Of a DNA stretch of 64,000 nt, positions 45,501 through 57,500 are shown in pieces; position 1 is the first letter of the stretch, and the number at the start of each line of letters is the position of its first letter. The position numbers and the translations under genes were made by a program. The stretch comes from Nematostella vectensis. Taxonomy: Eukaryota > Cnidaria > Anthozoa > Actiniaria > Edwardsiidae. Under the pieces are notes generated by a model that ran no database searches, was not told the origin of the DNA, and saw nothing but the letters and a program-made list of their open reading frames with translations. The stretch covers positions 14,936,442-15,000,441 of the forward strand of contig NC_064045.1 in the NCBI RefSeq assembly GCF_932526225.1. Reading direction: 5' to 3'.

Positions 45501-48500
45501 ATGCGCGGCACTCGTCTTGCCTGATACACCGTCACCATGGCAATAATCTTTTTTTCATATGGAACATCGTCACCATGGCAAGACCCTCGCCTAACCTGAA
45601 ATACCATCACCATGGGTACAACCTCGTCTTACCTGAAATACCGTCACCATGGGTACAACCTCGTCTTACCTGAAATACCATCACCATGGGTACAACCTCG
45701 TCTAACCTGAAATACCATCACCATGGGTACAACCTCGTCTTACCTGAAATACCATCACCATAAGTACAACCTCGTCTTACCTGAAATACCATCACCATGG
45801 GTACAACCTCGTCTTACCTGAAATACCGTCACCATGGGTACAACCTCGTCTTACCTGAAATACCGTCACCATGGGTACAACCTCGTCTTACCTGAAATAC
45901 CATCACCATAAGTACAACCTCGTCTTACCTGAAATACCATCACCATGGGTACAACCTCGTCTTACCTGAAATACCGTCACCATGGGTACAACCTCTTCTT
46001 ACCTGAAATACCGTCACCATGGGTACAACCTCGTCTTACCTGAAATACCGTCACCATGGGTACAACCTCGTCTTACCTGAAATACCGTCACCATGGCCCA
46101 GAGGAACGAGTCGAAGCTGGTTCTCGCAGGAACAGAAATGTTCTCTGCGTTTGGAAAATAGAATTCTCCGCCGAACAGATTCATTCCGAGTATGGCGAAG
46201 GCGAACATGAAAAGAAAGAGAAGACCAAAGAACGTCACGACACTCGTCATCGTCCGGATCACGACCAGCAGCTGGTAACGGACAGGACGGACCAGCTTAA
46301 AGATGCGCAACAGACGGATGCTACGGAACACGGAGAGACGCGCGTAGCCATTTTCCAGTAGGAGCTCGGTCACGCTAGGGATGGGGGGGATGTGAATAAT
46401 GTTAATAGCAAATATTTAGCAATAAGCGATAAACGATCAAATGAGTAAGTGTGCAATCATTGTCTAAGAATATGATCATACCAAAGAAAAGCGACCCGAA
46501 TGATTGTTTCTCGTGCATGACTGTGCAATTTGATGAGACACCTACCTGAGGACGACAACAAATCCATCAAAGATGTTCTGCAGCTGACTAAGGTATCCCA
46601 TGATGCCAAAGCTGATGACGTTAATGATCATCTCAAGCACGAAGATCGTCACGAACACGATGTTGGTCTTTTCCAGCGTGACCGTGAGCGCCTGGGGCTA
46701 CAGGAAGCACATTCAGTATTAGTGTCATTATTATCAGCATCAGCATCATCATCATCATCATCATCATCTTCACTATCATCACCACCACCGTCAGCATCAT
46801 CTGACCTGGTTATGGTGTTCCAGCCCCATACATATCATGTACAGTAGTATCGCTATCATTATCATCATTTTCACTATCATAACCACCACCGTCAGCATCA
46901 CCTGACCTGGTTATGGTGTTCCAGCCCCATACATATCATGTACAGTAGTATCGCTATCATCATCATCATCTTCACTATCATCACCACCACCGTCAGCATC
47001 ATCTGACCTGGTTATGGTGTTCAAGCCCCATACATATCATGTACAGTAGTATCGCTATCATCATCATCATCTTCACTATCATCACCACCACCATCAGCAT
47101 CATCTGACCTGGTTATGGTGTTCCAGCCCCATGCATATCATGTTCAGTAGTATCGCTATCATTATCAGTCTCGAGAAGTGCCTGCTCTCCGCCATTCTCC
47201 GGCAAAACGCGCGGAACCTGTGTACCACGCCCATATCCCGAGACACGTCATAGGAGTCACTTTGATGGAAATCGAAAACACTGTCATCTACGTCATCATC
47301 TAGGAGGAAGGGGTTTGGGCGGGGCTCGGCGACATCGGTTGTGGCAAGGGCAAGGGGTTCATCTGCGAAAAACATCATCATCATCATCATCAGTGTCATT
47401 ATAATTTTCGTAACATTTAGGAATCATTTCTGATTCAAATATATATGTATATATATCACGCCATAAACATGTGTTGTGATCCCTCGAAAGCTTGAACTCA
47501 ATCGAATAGGGGCATGCGCTTAGAAAATGATCAAACAAACAAAAAATCAGAAATAACTGCACCCGTCACACGAGAGAACAATGAAGAAATAAAATCTTTA
47601 AAAATGACCAATGATTTAATGATCTAAAATTCTTTACCTTGAAACATGTCTCCTTTCACAGCATTTCTATTCAAGAAGAAGTCACCCGCGTCCCGCGAGG
47701 CATCCCGTAGCATGTCCCACTTGGAAGAGGTGACCTTATCACTGCTCTTCTGCTTGTCCCTCGAGGCATCCCGCGGGACCTTGGAGGGCATGCCGTTATC
47801 AGTGCTTTTGATCCTCCCCTCGTGTTTGATATCAGCATGTTTTGATAGCGAGTCCAGGGATCCCTTGTCAGACGACAGACTCAGCTGAAGATCGCGTTTA
47901 AGATCCTGCGTTAAGTCCTCACTAGACCCCCATCGCGCACGCGTGACTTTACTCTCGTCACGTGACGTACATGCGTTGAGGCTATTTTTAGCCCCTTTTT
48001 GTTTATTTTTGATGCTGAATTTTCTAAGACTGAACTTGCTCTCTGGCTCCTCGTCTTGTAGCTCCTCGATGGCGAGCTCTTTGAGATCAAGCCGTCGGTT
48101 CTTTTGTCGTTTTTCAGATGTTTTCCGTGTCCAGTTAACTTCCTTCAGCCCAAAAGGCTGGCTGTAACGCCGTGAATGGCGTGACTGATTTGGGCTCTCG
48201 CCGCGTGACTCGTTGTGTGACTCATTAGTTTGATCATTACTTCGTGATAAATTTGGACTTTGCGCCGTAGGAGTTGCATTGCGTGACATGGTAGGACTGC
48301 CGTGACAAGACACTACACGTAGTCGAGGTAATGAAGGGCTTACGTCACACATTAACCCTTCGCTATCAGTCATTTCATAAGAACGAGCAGAAATTGTTGG
48401 GCTTCCTGTGTAGGACCGTGACAGACCAGGGCTACATACACTTACAGCTTCAATATTGCGTGACGTCCCTTGTATTTTTGCGCCTGAGAGCGTAGGGCTC

Positions 48501-51500
48501 TCGCGGATGCGTTCTTTGCTTTCAGCGTTCCTCGACCGTTGTCTCGCTCCCTGAGCACGCAAACACCTCTGATCGGCATTTACCTCAGCGGTCGCTAAAG
48601 CTTGCGCACGCGTTTGAAAAGAAGCCCTATTTTCTTTTAAGATACTATCTTCCGGAAGTGACGTAGTGGCACGAACAGATGTGTGCGCAGCGGCAATAAA
48701 GCCCGAAGGGGATCCTGGGACGGTCAGAGTCACGCTCGACGTGGTGAGGATCTCGTCAATAGAAACACTCGACTTCGCCTCGGCGTGAAGCGAGAAGGAA
48801 TGCGAACACACCGAAGTGTCGGATTCCCTTCTAGATAATGTCAGCTGTTCTGGCGGGCGCAAGAAAGCCTTCCTATCACCCTCATCTATTGTTATCTCGG
48901 GGATCTGAAGGGTGTCCGGTTGGCAAATGTCCTGTCCGAAAAACTTGTCCTCGTCCGATGAGAGTGCCAGTCCTGGGGAGGAGGGAGTGTAGCAATCGTA
49001 GAGATGATGGTGGAAATGATGATGATGATAGATGTGATGATGGTGGTGATGAATGTGTTCTTTTGGCTCCCCCTGGCAGCGACCAGGACAAAATGTCCGG
49101 CGCAGTTTTTCCAGACAAGACAAGCTAAACCGGCTTGACCGGTATCGTTGTCGTCGGCGGTTCTCTTCCATGAGTTCAATCTCTCGTGCTTTGGTTTCCT
49201 GGAATTGCATGGTTATGACGACCAGGCAAAGATTGACCAGAAAGAAAGCACCAATCTGTAAAACGAGAAGAGAACAAATGATATGTGCCTGCTTATGAAG
49301 CAGCTAACACATAACCTAACACACATCACCTAGCTCAACAGTTAACACACCGCCTAACACATCAGCTAACACATAACCTAACACATCACCTAACACATCA
49401 CCTAGCTCAACAGCTAACACACCGCCTAACACATCAGCTAACACATAACCTAACACATCACCTAACACATCAACTAGCTCAACAGCTAACACACCGCCTT
49501 ACACATAACCTAGCTCATCAGCTAACACATCACCTAACACATCGCCTAACGTATCATCTTCATCATTATCCAACCATCCTAATGTTCTCATGATCTCACC
49601 ACAATTAGAATGATGAAGTAAATCCAATTCCAGAAGCTGTGCGTGTCCTGCACGAGATACATGACATCGGACCAGCCTTCTAAAGTGATAACCTGAAATG
49701 ATAATAATCATTTATCGTCATCATTACCTGGATATGCCCATCCAGGGAATAACGATATCATTAACTGGAATATGGGACCATCCGGGCAATACCGACATCA
49801 TTACCTGGAATATGGGACCTCCAGGCAATACCGATATCATTACCTGGAATATGACCATCCAGGCACTATCGACATCATTACCTGGAATATGGGACCATCC
49901 AGGCAATACCAATATTATTACCTGGAACATGAACCACCAGGCAATACCAATATCATTACCTTGAATATGACCATCCAGGCAATATCGACATCATTACCTG
50001 GAATATGGGACCATCCAGGCAATACCGATATCATTACCTGGAACATGAACCACCAGGCAATACCGACATCATTACCTTGAATATGGGACCATCAAGGCAA
50101 TACCGATATCATTACCTGGAATATGACCATCCAGGGAATACCGATATCATTACCTGGAATGTGGGACCACCCAGGGAATAGCGATATTACCTGAAATATG
50201 ACCATCCAGGCAATACCGATATCATTACCTGGAATGTGGGACCACCCAGGGAATAGCGATATCATTACCTGAAATATGACCATCCAGGCAATACCGATAT
50301 CATTACCTGGAATATGACCATCCAGGGAATACCGATATCATTACCTGAAATATGACCATCCAGGCAATACCGATATCATTTCTTGGAATATGGGACCAAC
50401 CAGGCAATACCGATATCATTACCTGGAATATGACCATCCAGGGAATACCGATATCATTACCTGAAATATGACCATCCAGGCAATACCGATATCATTTCTT
50501 GGAATATGGGACCAACCAGGCAATACCGATATCATTACCTGGAACATGAACCACCAGGCAATACCGATATCATTACCTTGAATATGACCATCCAGGGAAT
50601 ACCGATATCATTACCTGGAATATGACCATCAAGGCAATACCGATATCATTACCTGGAATATGACCATCAAGGCAATACCGATATCATTACCTGGAACATG
50701 AACCACCAGGCAATACCGATATCATTACCTTGAATATGACCATCCAGGGAATACCGATATCATTACCTGGAATATGACCATCCAGGCAATACCGATATCA
50801 TTACCTGGAATATGACCATCCAGGCAATACCGATATCATTACCTGAAATATGACCATCTAGGGAATACCGATATCATTACCTGAAATATGACCATCCAGG
50901 CAATACCGATATCATTACCTGGAATATGACCATCAAGGCAATACCGATATCATTACCTGAAATATGACCATCCAGGGAATACCGATATCATTACCTGGAA
51001 TATGACCATCCAGGCAATACCGATATCATTACCTGGAATATGACCATCAAGGCAATACCGATATCATTACCTGGAATATGACCATCCAGGGAATAGCGAT
51101 ATCATTACCTGGAATATGACCATCCAGGGAATACCGATATCATTACCTGGAATATGACCATCCAGGCAATACCGATATCATTACCTGGAATATGACCATC
51201 CAGGCAATACCGATATCATTACCTGGAATATGACCATCCAGGGAATACCGATATCATTACCTGGAATATGACCATCCAGGGAATACCGATATCATTACCT
51301 GGAATATGACCATCCAGGGAATACCGATATCATTACCTGGAATATGACCATCCAGGGAATACCGATATCATTACCTGGAATATGGGACCAACCAGGCAAT
51401 ACCGATATCATTACCTTGAATATGACCATCCAGGGAATACCGATATCATTACCTGGAATATGACCATCAAGGCAATACCGATATCATTACCTGGAATATG

Positions 51501-54500
51501 ACCATCCAGGGAATACCGATATCATTACCTGGAATATGACCATCCAGGGAATACCGATATCATTACCTTGAATATGACCATCCAGGGAATACCGATATCA
51601 TTACCTGGAATATGGGACCAACCAGGCAATACCGATATCATTACCTGGAATATGACCATCCAGGGAATACCGATATCATTACCTGGAATATGACCATCTA
51701 GGCAATACCGATATCATTACCTGGAATATGACCATCAAGGCAATACCGATATCATTACCTGGAATATGACCATCCAGGGAATACCGATATCATTACCTGG
51801 AATATGACCATCCAGGGAATACCGATATCATTACCTGGAATATGACCATCCAGGCAATACCGATATCATTACCTGGAATATGACCATCCAGGCAATACCG
51901 ATATCATTACCTGGAATATGACCATCCAGGGAATACCGATATCATTACCTGGAATATGACCATCCAGGGAATACCGATATCATTACCTGGAATATGACCA
52001 TCCAGGGAATACCGATATCATTACCTGGAATATGACCATCCAGGGAATACCGATATCATTACCTGGAATATGACCATCAAGGCAACACCGATATCATTAC
52101 CTGGAATATGGGACCACCCAGGCAATACCGATATCATTACCTGGAATATGACCATCCAGGCAATACCGATATCATTACCTGGAATATGACGATCCAGGCA
52201 ATACCGATATCATTACCTGGAATATGACCATCCAGGGAATACCGATATCATTACCTGGAATATGACCATCAAGGCAATACCGATATCATTACCTGGAATA
52301 TGACCATCCAGGCAATACCGATATCATTACCTGGAATATGACCATCCAGGCAATACCGATATCATTACCTGGAATATGACCATCCAGGCAATACCGATAT
52401 CATTACCTGGAATATGACCATCCAGGGAATACCGATATCATTACCTGGAATATGACCATCCAGGCAATACCGATATCATTACCTGGAATATGACCATCCA
52501 GGCAATACCGATATCATTACCTGGAATATGACCATCAAGGCAATACCGATATCATTACCTGGAATATGACCATCAAGGCAATACCGATATCATTACCTGG
52601 AATATGACCATCCAGGGAATACCGATATCATTACCTGGAATATGACCATCCAGGCAATACTGATATCATTACCTGGAATATGACCATCCAGGCAATACCG
52701 ACATCAATACCTGGAATATGACCATCCAGGGAATACCGATATCATTACCTGGAATATGACCATCAAGGCAATACCGATATCATTACCTGGAATATGACCA
52801 TCAAGGCAATACCGATATCATTACCTGGAATATGACCATCCAGGGAATACCGATATCATTACCTGGAATATGACCATCCAGGGAATACCGATATCATTAC
52901 CTGGAATATGACCATCCAGGGAATACCGATATCATTACCTGGAATGTGGGACCACCCAGGGAATAGCGATATCATTACCTGAAATATGACCATCCAGGCA
53001 ATACCGATATCATTACCTTGAATATGACCATCCAGGGAATACCGATATCATTACCTGGAATATGACCATCAAGGCAATACCGATATCATTACCTGGAATA
53101 TGACCATCCAGGGAATACCGATATCATTACCTGGAATATGACCATCCAGGGAATACCGATATCATTACCTGGAATATGACCATCCAGGCAATACCGATAT
53201 CATTACCTGGAATATGACCATTCAGGCAATACCGTCATCATTACCTGGAATATGACCATCAAGGCAATACCGATATCATTACCTGGAATATGACCATCCA
53301 GGGAATACCGATATCATTACCTGGAATATGACCATCCAGGCAATACCGATATCATTACCTGGAATGTGGGACCACCCAGGGAATAGCGATATCATTACCT
53401 TAAATATGGGACCATCAAGGCAATACCGATATCATTACCTGGAATATGACCATCAAGGCAATACCGATATCATTACCTGGAATATGACCATCCAGGCAAT
53501 ATCGACATCATTACCTGGAATATGACCATCCAGGGAATACCGATATCATTACCTGGAATATGACCATCCAGGCAATACCGATATCATTACCTGGAATATG
53601 ACCATCCAGGCAATACCGATATCATTACCTGGAATATGACCATCCAGGCAATACCGATATCATTACCTGGAATATGACCATCCAGGCAATACCGATATCA
53701 TTACCTGGAATATGACCATCCAGGGAATTGCGATATCATTACCTGGAATATGACCATCCAGGCAATATCGACATCATTACCTGGAATATGACCATCCAGG
53801 CAATACCGATATCATTACCTGGAATATGACCATCCAGGCAATACCGATATCATTACCTGGAATATGACCATCCAGGCAATACCGATATCATTACCTGGAA
53901 TATGACCATCCAGGCAATACCGATATCATTACCTGGAATATGACCATCCAGGGAATACCGATATCATTACCTGGAATATGACCATCCAGGCAATAGCAAT
54001 GTTATCAAAGGAAATAGTCCCCCAGAATGGATTCGGTCCATCTTCCCTGCAGTCCCTGTATAGACTATTCCAATCCGCACAGTTGGAGGAGTTCGAGGTC
54101 AGGTTCTCGGGTGGTAGCGTGCATTGTCTGCCGTGTAGGTAGCTATGAGGGATGTCACTTAGGCAGCTCGTCATGCCCGTATTAGTAGGACCACTGCACA
54201 CAAAGTCAGGCTGGATGAACGAGGGCTTGTAAAATACGGACTGGTTGAAGCTAAAACAAATTGAATATCACAAGAGTATAAAGCTTAAGTGTTTGCTCAG
54301 ATACTGAATATTAAAAAAGATTGAATGCTTATCCATTTCATTCCCATTTCAAAGAGATTAAATAGTCTTCCTTTTAGGTCACCTTAACAGTAAAGCCGTG
54401 TCATTGGTTGACGCGAAGCAGCGATTGCGGAGTTTCCCCTGCCATAGCTGAACCCCGATGATCCCGAACACGAAAAACACGAGGAAGGAGAGGAGGAGCA

Positions 54501-57500
54501 CGTTCCCAAGCATGGGCAGAGTGTCCAGCAGTAGCGTCACCAGGATACGGATACCTGCGTAGAACAAGGGGTGTGATTGGCTTATTTGATCAGAACAACT
54601 GATTTGATTGGATAAGCACAGGTATACAGAAATATATATTTGATTGGCTTATTTCACTTGAGCTAATGATTCGATTGGATAAGCACAGGTGTATAGAACA
54701 AGGCGTGTGATAGGCTACTTCAGGGGTTTCGGTCAGTTCATTATCCGTGTCACGTCTCTGTCTCTTTCGCGTTCTCGTTTGTTTGTGTCAGTAGGAAAAA
54801 AACCCTTTAGTAAGCTGATATCGAATGCCGTTGATCATGCGCATTAGTCATCTTCAAGTTTTGGTATGTAGTCACATGGTGAAACTGGTTGAGAACCGGT
54901 TATGAGCCTGTTTTAACGAAGAACAAAGGTGTGACAGACATGTGATTGGCTCATTTGCTCAGAACATAAATATCTATAAAGAGATATTTTATAACTACCT
55001 GTGCTTATCCAATCAAATGAGCCAATCACGTTTTGTTCTATATCGAGGGACTTACTTGGGACTTTGTTGATGGCGCGTAATGGACGAAGGACTCGGAAAG
55101 CGCGGATGATGGTCAGGTAATCACTTCCTTGGAGGGACTTCTCGATAACACTGGAAAAATGAACATTTAAAAGATTGTCTCGCGAAGCATTAATCGGGAT
55201 GGGAGAAAAATTCAGAAATTATGATGATTAAAAATTTCCTAACTAAAAAACATCGCACAGTCAATTAAACGATGAAAAGATTAAGAGAGATTAAGAGACA
55301 AGAGGGATCACGTGACTACATACCCCATTACAATGATGAAAAGTGATCGCGTGACTACATACCCCATTTCAATGATGAAAAGTGATCGCGTGACTACATA
55401 CCCCATTACAATGATGAAAAGTGATCGCGTGACTACATACCCCATTTCAATGATGACAAGAGAGATCACGTGACTACATACCCCATTACAATGATTTAAA
55501 GTGATCGCGTGACTACATACCCCATTTCAATGATGGCAAGAGGGATCACGTGACTACATACCCCATTACAATGATGAAAAGTGATCGCGTGACTACATAC
55601 CCCATTACAATGATGAAAAGTGATCACGTGACTACATACCCCATTACAATGATGAAAAGTGATCACGTGACTACATACCCCACTACAATGATGAAAAGTG
55701 ATCGCGTGACTACATACCCCATTTCAATGATGAAAAGTGATCGCGTGACTACATACCCCATTACAATGATGAAAAGTGATCGCGTGACTACATACCCCAT
55801 TTCAATGATGACAAGAGAGATCACGTGACTACATACCCCATTACAATGATGACAAAGTCCAGTTTGTTCCACGTGTCTTGTAGGTAACCATGGCTACCAA
55901 AAACGCCCATAGCAACCATCTTGACGACCATTTCCAGCAAGAAGAAGCCAAAGATGAAAAACTCGAATTTCTCGAGAACGTTGCATCGAACCTTGGATAA
56001 TAGTTATAATGTGTTAGGTTGTCACCAGGACCCAAGCGCACGGAATTTGACCGATTCTCATTGGAACGCAAGAGCAAGCACGCTTAATGGGGGATGGGCG
56101 GGTGGGAGGAAGAGGGATGGACGAGTGGCCACGAAAGTGCTGGGCCTTTAAAAGAATATGACGATTTTATGTCAGGGTAAATCAAGGAATCTTACTTTCT
56201 CAGCACACCGCTACGACAGAGTGTGCTCTTACCTTCTCTCATCGCTACGAGGGAGTGTGCTCTTACCTTCTCACACCGCTACAAGGGAGTGTGCTCTTAC
56301 CTTCTCACACCGCTACGAGGGAGTGTGTTTTTACCTTCTCACACCGCTACGACAGAGTGTGCTCTTACCTTTTGTCATCGCTACGAGGGAGTGTGCTCTT
56401 ACCTTCTCACACCGCTACGAGGGAGTGTGCCCTTACCTTCTCACACCTCTACGAGGGAGTGTGTTTTTACTTTTCTCTCATCGCTACGAGGGAATGTGTT
56501 CTTACCTTCTCACACCGCTACGAGGGAGTGTGCTCTTACCTTCTCTCATCGCTACGAGGGAGTGTGCCCTTACCTTCTCACACCGCTACGAGGGAGTGTG
56601 CTCTTACCTTCTCTCATCGCTACGAGGGAATGTGCTCTTACCTTCTCACACCGTTACGAGGGAGTGTGTTTTTACCTTCTCACACCGCTACGACAGAGTG
56701 TGCCCTTACCTTCTCACACCTCTACGAGGGAGTATGTTTTTACTTTTCTCTCATCGCTACGAGGGAATGTGTTCTTACCTTCTCACACCGCTACGAGGGA
56801 GTGTGTTCTTACCTTCTCTCATCGCTACGAGAGAGTGTGCCCTTACCTTCTCACACCGCTACGAGGGAGTGTGCTCTTACCTTCTCTCATCGCTACGAGG
56901 GAATGTGCTCTTACCTTCTCTCATCGCTACGAGGGGGTGTGCTCTTACCTTCTCACACCGCTACGAGGGGGTGTGCTCTTACCTTCTCACACCGCTACGA
57001 GGGAATGTGCTCTTACCTTCTCTCATCGCTACGAGGGGGTGTGCTCTTACCTTCTCACATTGCTACGAGGGATTGTGCCCTTACCTTCTCACATTGCTAC
57101 GAGGGAGTGTGCTCTTACCTTCTCTCATCGCTACGAGGGAGTGTGCTCTTACCTTCTCACACCGTTACGAGGGAGTGTGCCCTTACCTTCTCACACCGCT
57201 ACGAGGGAATGTGCTCTTACCTTCTCACACCGCTATGAGGGAGTGTGCTCTTACCTTCTCACATCGCTATGAGGGAGTGTGCTCTTACTTCTCACATTGC
57301 TATGAGGGAGTATCCTCTTACCTTCTCACACCGCTACGAGGGAGTGTGCTCTTACCTTCTCGCCCCGCTACGAGGGAATGTGCTCTTACCTTCTCACACC
57401 GCTACGAGGGAGTGTGTTCTTACCTTCTCGCCCCGCTACGAGGGAGTGTGCTCTTACCTTCTCACACCGCTACGAGGGAGTGTGCTCTTACTTCTCATAT

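Noticed and set aside
49708..53970. CRISPR-like array (regular repeats at 38-bp spacing)
   Set aside because: There are no unique spacers; the whole unit repeats, it lies in a eukaryotic intron, and it copies the adjacent exon end.
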